NCBI GenBank assembly: GCA_028583605.1
Contig: CM053329.1
Location: 13,006,501-13,070,500 of the forward strand
Reading direction: 5' to 3'
Length of the DNA: 64,000 nt
Source: Dastarcus helophoroides
Lineage: Eukaryota > Arthropoda > Insecta > Coleoptera > Bothrideridae
Both the position numbers and the translations under genes were made by a program. The first letter of the stretch is position 1. Each line of letters starts with the position of its first letter. The notes beneath the pieces are model-generated. The model ran no database searches. It was given only the letters and a program-made list of their open reading frames with translations, and was not told the origin of the DNA. Below are positions 43,366 through 54,485 of this stretch, in pieces.

Positions 43366-46003
43366 ATTTGTTTATGATCGTAGGGTATGTTAATTAATTT
43401 TGTTTTAGTGTAAGTCGATCAGTAGAAAAATATACAACAAAATGGGTTTTTTGAGATATATATATATATATATATTGACAAAATTTCTATTTTTCTTAAT
43501 GTCCATTTTTTCTTCAAATTGTCATATTTTTCTCCAAATTTTGAAATTTGTGCTTGGTAAGTTTTTTGTATTTTTTTTTTCGAAATGTTCACTCAAAATT
43601 TTGTACTTTTTTATAATTTTCATTTTTATCAAAAATTCTAACTTTTTTGCATTTTTTTATTTTTTCAAAATGTCGATTTTAAAAATATGTTTCTTTTTCA
43701 AAAGTTCACTTTTATCAAAAATTTTAACCATTTTTCACATTTTGGACTGAACTCAAAATTAGAACTTTTTTTTGAAAGTTAAGAAGCCACTTTTTTAAAC
43801 CTTCTTTTTTATCAAAATTTTGATTTTCTTGAAGTTTTTGAATTTTCAGTCTTTTCAACCTTTCAAAATTTCGTCCTATAAAACCCAAATTTAATTTTCA
43901 CGTTTCGCCTGAAATTTTGACGGTAAGCTTGAATTTTTGACTTTTTGAAATAAAACTGCTTTCTCGTTTATCTGATCCCGATTTGTCCATCTTCTATCTT
44001 AAAATTTTTAAAGACATTTTTCAAATTTCTATTCTTTTTCAAAATTTCTAGCTTAGTCTCAAAAATAATAGGAATTGTAAAATGTAAACTCAGAAATTTC
44101 AGAAAGAAACTCAACATTTCTGAAAAAACGATCAAGCTTTTTTTAAGGTTTTTTCTTTTTCATAAACATCAAATTTATTTCAAAATTTGGTTTTTTCTAA
44201 ACCTTTTTTTAGTTAGCATGCAAGTTTAATTTATATTTTTCTTCATTTTCCTCAAACGACGTCTTTATTTTTTTCTTTTGTTTGCGAATTTGGAACTTGA
44301 TTGATGAGACGTGATTGATGACTTTTTTTAAATATCAAGAAGTTTTTTTTAAGTATTTGTCAGTTTTATACCTACTAATTTCCATTCTATCTAAATTTTA
44401 AATTATTTCAGCAAAATCGCGAGTTTAAATTTGAAATTTCAACCGTAAAGAGTTCTGCATTTTGCTAGATGTCCTTTTGACGTGGTTCTAGAAGCTGAAT
44501 CAGGCCCTAGAGCGTTCCCTTTTAAAGCTTTATATAAATTATATTTCTCGGACCGACATTCCAGACTGCAAATTTATTCGGTCCTAAATTTTGCCCAGAC
44601 AACGTCTCAATGACTTTTATGTTTATAAAATCATAAATTTCCAACGTTTCACAGCAGGTAATGAACTGCAGAATAAACATCGCCTATTTTATAGTGTTTG
44701 CTTTACCCATTAATTAATTAACAGCGACTTCTTCCAGATTTTTATCAATGAAAGGAAAAAACAAACGATCACTAGTAAGAATACGCACCTTTCTCTTGAC
44801 TAGTTCCATATTTCCGTTGGCACGAAAGACGAAAACCGACCGTATTTCAATCTCAAATCAAGCAAACTGATAATTATTACAAGACACGAAGAGTTCGATT
44901 TCTCATTTTACGTTTACTTTCATGATAACCAAACACACATGTGACTTTATAATTAGAACATCGGAGGGTTTTCAAGTCAGTTTTCAGTAGATTATACGCG
45001 TTTGGTTTTAAAACGATTTATTTTCGTTGGAACAAACTGTGAATATCTCAGCTGCAATGAAATATAGTGACACATCCACTTAAGCTCCTGGAGGTCGAAT
45101 TTAGCTGCAGATGCATAAATTTGTTCCTAGAAAATGCTTTAAATTTCACAGTTTGTTGATGTATCGTCTGTATAATCACCTGTAATAAAGATTTTCACAT
45201 AATTTATTGTATGTTGAGCATTAAAAAAAATATGCAATAACTTATTTTAGACATTTGGTTTTGTTTACAATCAAAATTTAAACTTGAACACTAAAATTAA
45301 AATTTTGTGTTTAAAATCGAAATTTCAATAAAAAGGTGGAAATTTCGAGATATATTTAGAAATTTAGGATTAAAGTCGAACGAAAAAAAAATCGATCTGA
45401 AGAAATTGTAGTTTTCAAATTTTTTCTTAGTCATTTAATATAGGACACAGAAACAGTTTCAAATGAACACAAATGGAACTAATAGATTTACAAAACAACA
45501 CCAATTCGGGGATTAAATTTCACAATAAGGACATTCAAGAATTCTAGTAAAATAACCCCCATAATTAGTCAGGTATGCAATGCCAATCATAAAATATTTT
45601 AGACATGAGCGTAAGCAGGATTTTCTTCAAGGGAGAGACAACAATCATTCTGAAAAATTCATGGACAAAGAAAAAAGCTTGTGGCTGAGTAATGTGTATT
45701 TTTACTAAAAAGTACAGAACTGGGGAGATCGCATTTTTAGATTAAAGTCGAAATTTATAAAAAAGACCAATCTTGAGAAAAAACCTTTGAAGAACTTAAA
45801 GAAATGTCGAAATTTCGAAGAAGTGGAAATGCAAAAAATTCGAGATTTTCAAAAAGTCACTTTATGTAAAAAATGTGGTAATTTCCTTAACAAGTCGAAT
45901 TCACGTAAACTTTTAGCAATGTTCTCTTAGAATTTTTATTTTATTTCAATTTTGCCACATTCTTAAAAGTCAATAATAATAATAATAATGATCGAGACGG
46001 AAG
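43366..46003. other. Noncoding: T-rich array, then unique-looking DNA
   Basis: 43440-44250 is T-rich minisatellite of the GACTTTTTTTAAAATTTC kind, with an (AT)10 run at 43458-43478. 44460-45250 is more complex and not repeated in the window. 45250-45960 is A-rich simple sequence. No gene seen. Confidence 0.55.
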
Positions 46004-46659
46004 TGTGGGCGGTCGACTTTCTTTCTCATTAGTTAATGTGCCAGGTACCGCTTTTATGCGAGAGAGTACAGCCCTTGGTGTGCGGTAATACCTTCTCAAT
46101 AAAGGGGGTAGGCACTAGGGATGTCTATCTGAGATCGATTAATCGAAAAATTGATTTTTATAAGTCTCAAGGTCGATTTTTTAGATCGATCTCAAATATA
46201 AGATCGATCTAATTAACTATTTAAAATTGTAAGAATCGGATCGATTTACCTTAGATGCAGGTCACTGTAAATTTAATAACAACATTTTTTTATTTTTTAT
46301 GCAAGTGCATTTATATCTTTATGTTGTTATCCACTTCCATATACTAGTAATAGCTGCGTTAATAAGCCAACAGATGGCAGCATTAACGTTTCTTTTCATT
46401 CATTAAGTCGTTGACTGAATAGAAAAGATAACTGTGGTGCAGTGTTGCCATATAATTGAAGGTAAAATTCGGTACATATGCAGTTAAAATTACCGCATAT
46501 TCACAAAAATTACCCAACGTTATTTTATTACCTGTTACCGGTCTTAAAAACTGTTATTTAGTGGTTGAACATGTTACACACGTAATAAATACACTACAAA
46601 ACTTAAAAAAAAGTTAATTTACTTTTTTGGCGTAAAAATTACACAAGGATAGAAAGGAT

Positions 46660-49400
46660 ATCAATTTGAAAAAAAAATTATCACGAAATGTTGACTTTTC
46701 CTTCACTAAATCTCAAGATTAAAGTCAAAATTTCGACTTCAAAGTCGAAATTTGGAGTTTAAAGTCGAAAAAAGTAGAAATTTCAATTTTTAAATCAGAA
46801 TTTGAATTATTGATAACAATAAATAATGTTACAAAGGCGTAGAAAGAACATCGATTAAAAAAAAATGTTTCTCAAACTTCCGCTTTTATTTCAAGTTTTG
46901 ACTTTTTTCTCAAATTTCGACTTTTTTCTCAAAATTTCGAATTTTTTCTGGAAATTTCGACTTTTTTCTGAACATTTGAACTTTTTCGAAATGTTATAAA
47001 GGCGTAGAAAGGAAATCGATTTAAAAAAATGTTATCTTTAGAAATTTCGATTTTTTTTCTCAAATTTCGATTTTAAGCTCGAAATTTTGACTTTTTTCTC
47101 AAATTTCGACTTTTTTCTCAAAATTTCGAATTTTTTCTGGAAATTTCGACTTTTTTCTGAACATTTGAACTTTTTCGAAATGTTACAAAGGCGTAGAAAG
47201 GAAATCGATTTAAAAAAATGTTATCTTTAGAAATTTCGACTTTTTTTCTCAAATTTCGATTTTAAGCTCGAAATTTTGACTTTTATCTCAGAATTTTGAC
47301 TTTTTTTCTCAAAATTTCGACTTTTTTCTCAAAATTTTACCTTTTTTCTCAAATTTAGATTTTTTTAGAAATTTCGACCTTTTTCTTGAAACTTCGCTTC
47401 TTTTTCTCAAACTTTGACTTTTTTCTTGAAATTTTGACCTTAATATCGACTTTAAACACAAAATTTTGACTTTTTTTCTCAAAATTTCGACTTTTCTCGC
47501 AAATTTCGATTTTTGTTTCGAAATTTCAACTTTTTTCTCGAAATCTTAGCTATTTCCTCAAATTTCGATTTTTTCCTCATAATATTTTAAAATGTTGACC
47601 TTTTTCTCGAAATTTCGACCTTAAACTCAAAATTTCGACTCTAAACTCAAAATTTCGACTTTAAACTCAAAATTTCGGCTTTTCTTTCTCAAAATTTTGA
47701 TTTTTCTCGCAGATTGCGACTTTTTTTTTTAAATTTCAACTTTTTTTTGAAAATTTCGATTTTTTTTTCGCGAAATTTTGAAATTTTTCTCGAAATTTCG
47801 ATTTTTTTTCTCGAAATATCTCGAAATTTCGACTTTTTTCTCAAATTTCGATTTTTTTTCAAAATTTTGACCTTCCAATATTTTTCTCAAATTTTTGACT
47901 TTAAACTCAAAATTTCGACTTTTTTTCTCAAAATTTCGACCTTTCTCGCAAATTTCGATTTTGTTCTCAAAATCTCGACTTTTTTTTTAAGTTTAGACTT
48001 TGTTCTCGAAATATTTCGAAATTTCGACGCTCTTCTCAAATTTCGACTTTTTTCTCGAAATTTTTACTTTAATATCGAAATTTCGACATTTTTCTCGAAA
48101 TGTCGACTTTAAACTCACAATTTCGACTTTAAATTTAAAATTTCAACTTTTTTTTTCTCAAAATTTCGATTTTTTCTTAAATTTCGACTTTTTTCTCAAA
48201 ATTCAACTTTTTTTTCTGGAAATTTCGACTTTCTTCTGAAAATTTCGACTTTTTCGAAATGTTACAAAGGCGTAGGAAGAACATCAATTAAAAAAATTAA
48301 AGTCAAAATTTCGATTTTTTTTTCGAAATTTCAACTTTTTTTCTCGAAATTTAGACATTTTTCTGGAAGTTTTGAATTTAATATCAAAATTTTGACTGTT
48401 TTTCGAAATTTCGTCTTTTTTTTCTCAAAATTTCGACTTTGATTAAAATCTCGACTTTTTTCTTAAATTTCGACTTTTTTCTCGAAATATTTCAAAATTT
48501 CGACTATTTTTTCTCAAATCTTCGACTTTTTTCTCGAAATTGCGACTTTTTCCGCAAAGTTTCGTTTTTTTTTCCCAAATTTAAACTTTTTTCTCGAAAT
48601 TTTGACCTTAATATCGAAATTTCGACATTTTTCTGGAAATTTTGACTTTAGAGTCAAAATTTCCACTTTTTTTCTTGAAATTCGACTTTTTTCTCGAAAT
48701 TTCGATTTTTTTCGAAATCTCGACTTTTTTCTCAAATTTCGACTTTTTCTCCAAATATTTCAAAATTTCGACTTTTTCTCGAAATTTCGACATTTTTCTC
48801 ATATTTAGACTTTTTTCTAGAAATTTCTACCTTAATCTGAAAAGTTCGACTTTTTTCTCGAAAATTCGTTTTTTTTTTCTCTCAATTTACGACTTTTTTC
48901 TCAAATACCGTCTTTTTTCTCGAAATGTTGACCTTAATATCGAAATTTCGATATTTTTTTCGAAATTTCAACTTTAAACTCAAAATTTTGATCATGTTCT
49001 ACAAAAATTTTTTCTCGAAATTTCTACTTTAATCTGAAAAGTTCGACTTTTTTCTCGAAAATTCGTTTTTTTTTCTCTCAATTTAAGACTTTTTTCTCAA
49101 ATACCGACTTTTTTCTCGAAATGTTGACCTTAATATCTAAATTTCGACATTTTTTTCGAAATTTCGACTTTAAACTCAAAATTTTTTGATCATGTTCTAC
49201 AAAATTTTTTTCTCGAAATTTCGACTTTTTTCTCAAAATCCAACTTTTTTCTCGAAATTTTGATCTTAATCACGGTATTTCGATTTAAAACTCGAAATTG
49301 CGACTTTTCTCTCGAAATTTCAACTTTCTTCTCGAAATTTCAACTTTAATCTCGAAATTTCTAAAAAAAGACCAAAATTTGATGATTAAAAATAGCAATT
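46660..49400 (+). repeat. T-rich minisatellite inside the hAT-type element
   Basis: Hundreds of variable words of about 17-22 bp built from AAATTTCGACTTTTTTCTC. A longer marker containing ACAAAGGCGTAGAAAG recurs at about 46833, 46993, 47180 and 48260, showing a higher-order unit near 185 bp for 46993-47180. Phe/Lys/Ser-rich ORFs on both strands (47714-48977) are by-products. Confidence 0.88.
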
Positions 49401-49499
49401 ATTAAACGCACCCTACTACCAATTGTCAAGATTGTTGGGGAAGTAGAGTAGTGGGATGTAACTGTCATCTGCCTAATTTAACCATAGAGTGTGCGTATT

Positions 49500-50230
49500 A
49501 TAGAGCGACTTATTCCCGTAATTTCGGGAAAAAATTCAATATCAAAGTCGAAAATCCAAGATTAAAGTCGAAATTTCGACATTAATCTCGGAATTTTAGG
49601 AAAAGAGTAAAAATTTCAAGAAAAAAGCCGAATTTTCGAGAAAAAAGTTGAAATTTTGAGTGTAAAGACGAAATGTTGCCTTTAAAGCAGAAATTTCGAA
49701 TTTAAATTCGAAATTTCGAGACTAAAATCGAAATTTCAGGAAAAAAAGTCGAAATTTCGAAAAAAAAATCGAAATTTCGAGCAAAAATTCGAAGTCTCTA
49801 AAAATATATTTCAAATCAATGTCCTTTTTACGCTTTTGTAAAATGTCGACTTTGAACTGGAAATTTCGACTTTTTTCCCGAAAATTCTACTTTAACCTTA
49901 AAATTTCAAGAAAAAGGTCGAAATTTTGGGTAATAAGAAATTGAATTTACGGAACGTAGCATACTACTAAGTGTCAACATTAAATTGTAAAAGAGTTGGT
50001 GCTTAGAATATAGTCTTGTATTCTAAGGGTTAGTGGGGCTTAAATGTCATCTGCCTAACTTAACGATGGAATAAGAAATTTCGACTTATCCTGAAATTTC
50101 GTGAAAAAAAGTTGAAATTTCGAGATTAAAGCCGAAATTTCGACTTTATCTATGAAATTTCCTCAAAAAAGTCGAAATTTGGAAAATAAAGCAGAAATTT
50201 TCACTTTAATCTCTTAATTTCCAGTTTGAA
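49500..50230 (-). repeat. A-rich reverse-orientation minisatellite with a ~570-bp duplication
   Basis: Here the same words appear reversed (GTCGAAATTTCGAG). A non-repetitive block holding TGTCATCTGCCTAA occurs twice (about 49470 and 50048), so a ~570-bp segment is duplicated. The strand switch takes place near 49370-49500. Confidence 0.75.
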
Positions 50231-51091
50231 TCTCCCATTTCTAAATATATTTTTATAAATTAATGCCCAAAAATACATAAATAAAAAACAAAGCAGAAAA
50301 TGAATATGTATCGTATTTTTCTAATTAGGAATAAATAATTAAAATATAAATATTAGTCTTTAAAATTCAAGAAAAAACTTTCAAAATTAAACTTAGCCAA
50401 TTCATCATTATTATTCAATTTTTCTTTTATTAGAAATGTTTAGAAAATTCACCAATAAGGCGATTAATCGGAAATCGATCTTTCAGCACTCAATTTTATC
50501 GGGAATCGATACTTTTGCTCACGATTCGAATCGATCCAAAAATCGATTATTTTAAAAAGGAATCGACAACCCTAGTAGGCACATTTAAGGTTTTCTTTTG
50601 TGGAAGTTTGTCGCTTGATGGCTATAAAAGAACTGCTTACACCTCGTCTCTGTTGCTACCATCCCTTCACTCATCGATTGCCAATGCGCGAGTAAACAAT
50701 GATTGTATTGGTAAGTTTTCTATTTTTTTATTTGCGATATTTTTTTATCTTTTAATTTATTTAAAACTAAATTTTGATTTGCAGGTATTATTTTGTTGTA
50801 ATTATACATGCAGCTGTTTAATTCACCAATTTATCAATTTTCTAATCTCTTGTTAGTTATATTAAGAGATCATAGACTGTATTGTTGGTTTTTTTGTTTA
50901 AATTTTTCTTTGTTTGCAGATTGTACTCCAAGTTTTCACCAGTAGGGAATAATTTTGACATTTTGTATTCATGTTTTTTTTTATTGATGTTTTTTTGTGT
51001 ATTTTTTAATATTTCTAATTATTTACTATTAATTTTTAGATTGGTGTTATTTAGTGGCATGTCACAATTTCAAATAAATGTAATATAAACA

Positions 51092-51890
51092 GAATTTGTC
51101 ATTTTATTTCGTTTATTTCAAGATTCTAAAAATTATTTTGCAAATTTCGATTTTTTTTTAGAATTTTTTTCTTAATCAACTATAAAATTAAACCTTTGTC
51201 ACTAAGTTTGAAAACTTCAATTTTGTGAAATAAAATTTTCGGAGAAAAGTGAAAATTGAAAAATTCTAACAATTATCTCACAAATCTGGATTAAATCTCG
51301 GAATTCACTCTTCTTAAAATTGCAGTAAAATCAAAACTTTTTGATTAAATCAGAACAAAAAACAACAAAACAAAAATGTTCTTGATTTTTCAAGAGCGTA
51401 CAGTTGAAATTTTAACTTAAAAATAAACATCTCGAGATTAAGTTCAAACGTAGCGATTAAGTAAAAAAACTTGCTTTCTACAAAGCAATTCTCGAAAGTT
51501 TTAATTTAAAGTTGAGATCTAGAAAATATCTCGAAATTTCAAGACGCAATTTCAAAATGTCTAAACAAAATTTACCCCCAAATTTCTCTAAAAAGTCGTA
51601 GTTTATAATGGAGCCAACGTTTCGTGTTCAAAACAGAAATCTTTAAAATGAAAAATATTTAAAAATGTATATATTACTAATTTGACATCTAATTTGAGAA
51701 AAAAAACTGATTTACATTGAAATTTTGCAGAAACCACTCTATATTTCGAAAAGACTAATAAGTTTTGGTTTATTATCGAATCCGATTAGACAGCTGAAAT
51801 TTCAAGGTTAAACCTGAAATTTTGAGAAATATTTTTCTTTAATAAATTTTACTTTTTTCGAAATTTGGACTTTTTTCTCAAAATGTTGAA
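51092..51890. other. AT-rich simple sequence
   Basis: Degenerate A/T-rich words; no gene. Confidence 0.6.
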
Positions 51891-52110
51891 TTTTTTTGGT
51901 GGACCGGACTGGTCCTTGGTTATCTTCAGAAATTGAAATACAAATCTTGTCCCCTAAAACCAAAGGTTAAAAAACACAACAGAGGTTGCTCTAGCGCGTT
52001 TCGATAGCCAGTATATCTCTGAAGAAGATAGCTTGGCTATCGAAACGCGTTAGAGCAACCTTTGTTTTGTTTTTAATCTTCCTTGGTTTCAGGGGACACG
52101 ATTTATATAT
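51891..52110. mobile_element. Penelope-type head-to-head pair with ribozyme
   Basis: The minus copy (51891-52010) runs from the ribozyme stem II 3' half (TGGCTATCGAAACGCG on the minus strand) to the 3' end GGACCAGTCCGG. The plus copy (52014-52110) starts with a complete hammerhead and continues TTTGTTTTGT, TTGGTTTCAGGGGACA. They are joined near 52010. No target duplication could be seen in the low-complexity flanks. Confidence 0.8.
52014..52055 (+). ncRNA. Hammerhead ribozyme of the Penelope family
   Basis: CTGAAGA (52019-52025), one extra A, stem II GATAGC/GCTATC with loop TTG, GAAA, CGCG (within palindrome ACGCGT), TT, then AGAG. Stem I is only TCT/AGA here. The extra base between core and stem II is shared by every Penelope copy in the window. 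Confidence 0.7.
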
Positions 52111-52814
52111 CAATTTTTAACTTTCTTTTCAAAATTTTGACCTTTTTTTTCAAATTCGAACACCGCATTTGAAGAAAAAAGTTTAAGAAAATGTCACAAC
52201 TGGTAAAAGTAAATTGCAAATTAACGAGAAACAAATTCAAATATTCGAAAAAAGTCAACATTTTAAGAAAAAGAATAAATTTGTATTTCTTAATAAATTT
52301 TCGAGTTTAAATATCAAGTTTAAACGCGGAATTTTGATACATTTTCCAATATTCGACCTTTTGCCAAGGAATTCAAAATTTTAAAATTGAAGTCAGACTT
52401 TTAATTTTTTTAGTAAATAAAATTTTAACTTTTACAAAAATTGTCTAAGAATTTTAGATTAAAATGTTAGTTGTTTTCGAACTTTTAGGCTAAAACTCAG
52501 TTTTTTATAAATTTAGAATTTTACCTAGTGCATTCCCAACTTCAAATTTTTAAAATTCTATAATACCAGAAGATTCTTAATATATTTCGTTTTTGTTTCA
52601 ATTTTGATTTTTTCGTCAAAATATTTAGTTTAACATTTAAAGGTTTACTTTGTTTCTAAATTTTCAACTTTAGAATCAAAATGTCAGCTTCATCTCGACT
52701 TTTTCCGAAGTATTGAGTTCTAAGGTCAAAAAAAAAGAATACATTTTTTACACTTATCTGAAAATTCTTACTTTAATCAGAAAATTTCAAAATTGTTTGA
52801 CCAAAATTTTAATC
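52111..52814. other. AT-rich simple sequence
   Basis: No feature besides degenerate A/T-rich words. Confidence 0.6.
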
Positions 52815-52882
52815 ACGAAATTTAAAGGATTCTAATGCACAGACCAATGTGTTTGAACAATTATTAGATTCGAAGTTTGGAA

Positions 52883-52925
52883 ACCAAGTACCGGTTTCGA
52901 TCTTGTGAGATCTCGTCAGTTTGGT
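52883..52925 (-). ncRNA. Hammerhead ribozyme, family 2 (near canonical)
   Basis: CTGACGA, GATC/GATC with loop TCACAA, GAAA, ACCGGT, GTA, then CTTGGT. A single stem I mismatch lies next to the cleavage site. The core is intact, so activity is possible. Confidence 0.82.
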
Positions 52926-52954
52926 ATATCCAACTCGAATGCTAACAAATACAT

Positions 52955-52997
52955 ACCAAACTGACGAGATCAAACAAGATCAAAACCGGTATTTGGG
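52955..52997 (+). ncRNA. Hammerhead ribozyme, family 2 (one core mutation)
   Basis: ACCAAA, CTGACGA, GATC/GATC with loop AAACAA, then AAAA instead of GAAA (conserved G12 lost), CCGG, TA, TTTGG. Probably inactive. Confidence 0.8.
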
Positions 52998-53260
52998 TTC
53001 CAAACTTCGAATCTAATAAATGTTCAAACTTATTGGTCTGTGCATTAGAATCCTTGACTTCTGGGAAATTTTTCCTAGAGAACAACCGCTTCGCTAGGTG
53101 GCAGTGTTTCAACTGTTGGCAGTTCAGCTACCTATGATTCACTATACACGCCTAAAGGGCTGCATGAATTTGTAGTCTAGGTTGCATTCTACGTGCATAC
53201 GAAATTTTAAATTTAATTTCAACATTTTGAACTAGTACATATCAAGTTTTACCAGGAACA

Positions 53261-53405
53261 TTTCTCTCTGAAAATGATAGCTTGGCTATCAAAACGGATT
53301 AGAGCAATTTTTGTTGTGTTTTTTAATCTTTCTTGGTTTCAGGAGACAAGATTTGTAATTCAATTCTTGAAGATAACCAAGGACCAGACCGTTCCACCAA
53401 AAAAA
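53261..53405 (+). mobile_element. Single Penelope terminal fragment starting at the ribozyme
   Basis: Begins TTTCTCTCTGAAAATG, i.e. at stem I of the hammerhead, and runs through CTTGGTTTCAGGAGACAAG to GATAACCAAGGACCAG and CCGTTCCACC plus A-run. AGGAACA on both sides (53254-53260 and 53406-53412) is a probable target duplication. Confidence 0.8.
53264..53304 (+). ncRNA. Hammerhead ribozyme of the Penelope family, mutated
   Basis: Stem I CTCT/AGAG and stem II GATAGC/GCTATC are intact, but the core is CTGAAAA (G8 lost), GAAA is AAAA and CGCG is CGGA. Inactive by sequence. Confidence 0.75.
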
Positions 53406-53412
53406 AGGAACA

Positions 53413-54167
53413 CTTCGAGAGAAAAGTTTAATTTTGCTAAAAAAAACTTGAATTTTATTGAATCAATTATCGAGCTTAAAAGTATCAACTGATCTGATAA
53501 AATTTGGATCAATCAACTTTTGCTTAGAAATCCAATTGTTCTAGAAGAGTGGATATTTTATTATGATAGTTGCGGCTTTAAGAAACATTTGCTTAATAAT
53601 CATATTTTTTTTCGAACAGTTTTTACAGAACGTTGAAAATTTTGTCTTTTTGCTTTCAAAAATTGGATTTTTTCTCTTAAAAAACATAAGTTTTGAGTTT
53701 ATACCTAAATTTTTAAGATCTAATAAAATTTTGAAAGCTTACCTCAGAATTTCTCCTCCAAACTTCCTCAAAACTTCAAAATATCTCAAAATAATTTCGA
53801 AAAATTTAATAAAATTTTTTGACTTTATTTAGAAATTTTGACATCTTTTTTGAAATTCCTCATCTAAACTTTTAACTTTTATGGTTTTCTTACTTCTAAA
53901 ATTTTGAATTCAAACTTGTTTAGTCTTGTTACAAAAACTATGACCTTTTTCTGCTTTGGGCTTTAATCTTTAAATTAGGTTATTTAAAAGATCTTTTTCT
54001 CGGGAGTCTGAAATTTAGAATCATTAGAAATCTGTAGAGGTACTTGTTTATGATTTTTTTTTCGGATCTTTGATCTTTGACTAAATCAAATTTTAGACTT
54101 TTTCTAAAACTATTCAATTTTTCTCTCCAAATTTATTTTTTTTTCTAGCAAATATCGACCTAAAACC
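53413..54167. other. AT-rich simple sequence
   Basis: Variable T-rich words; no gene. Confidence 0.6.
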
Positions 54168-54485
54168 TGTTAAACACTTTATTTCGAAATTTATTTCGGA
54201 ACACTACAATTATGATTCACTCAGCTATCAGACGATCTAACTCTCACTATCTCACTATCTGACTAACTAACGTACTAGCTGAGGGAAAGACGACCGCGTA
54301 TTTATACCGTTCTAGTTTCTAGAACGGATCTCCGTACAGATAAGATTATCGCTTGCGGAAACGTCAAGAGCGCTTATCTGAAATATGATTCATTCTCGCA
54401 GCCGCTTCCCATTATCAAATATTTCCAGAGAGATCCTTACACTACGCAATCACTAATACAAGTTTTATAACTACATTTTGTTACA
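54168..54485 (-). mobile_element. Solo LTR (gypsy-like), minus orientation
   Basis: On the minus strand it starts TGTAACAAAATGTAG and ends AAATAAAGTGTTTAACA, with a poly-A signal AATAAA close to the end. The TATA region GGTATAAATACGCGGTCG, then CTTTCCCTC, matches the promoter of 32795-33172, so the two are relatives. No target duplication was evident. Confidence 0.6.

Larger units (their letters stand above)
46116..50574. mobile_element. Large non-autonomous hAT-type element filled with minisatellite
   Basis: 4459 bp bounded by TAGGGATGTCTAT and, inverted, TAGGGTTGTCGAT. It is flanked by a perfect 8-bp duplication GTAGGCAC (46108-46115 and 50575-50582). Subterminal ATCGAT-rich words occur at both ends (GATCGATTAATCG; AATCGATTTTTGGATCGAT). 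No transposase. The interior is mostly AT-rich minisatellite (46660-50230). TSD and tips place it in hAT. Confidence 0.85.
46004..51091 (+). mobile_element. Possible solo LTR or promoter-exon unit, interrupted by a hAT-type element
   Basis: Excluding the insertion (46116-50582), a ~620-bp sequence starts TGTGGGCGGTCGAC and ends AATAAATGTAATATAAACA (TG...CA). It has a TATA box (GGCTATAAAAGAAC, 50621), a downstream CTCGTCTCTG, an exon-like GATTGTATTG|GTAAGT (50711) and an acceptor TTTGTTTGCAG (50920). No matching target duplication was found. It could equally be a short spliced host transcript. Confidence 0.35.
52827..53198. mobile_element. Ribozyme-bearing (family 2) head-to-head pair
   Basis: A minus copy (52827-52945, ending at TTAGCATTCGAGTTGG read on minus) and a plus copy (52950-53198) share the family-2 blocks, each with its own hammerhead. 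Flanks ACGAAATTTAAA (52815-52826) and ACGAAATTTTAA (53199-53210) differ by one T and look like a target duplication of about 11-12 bp. No ORF. The plus copy is complete to TGCAT. Confidence 0.8.

Noticed and set aside
47714..48977. Overlapping ORFs of 64-132 codons on both strands
   Set aside because: Read-through of the minisatellite; the frames on both strands are equally long and repetitive.
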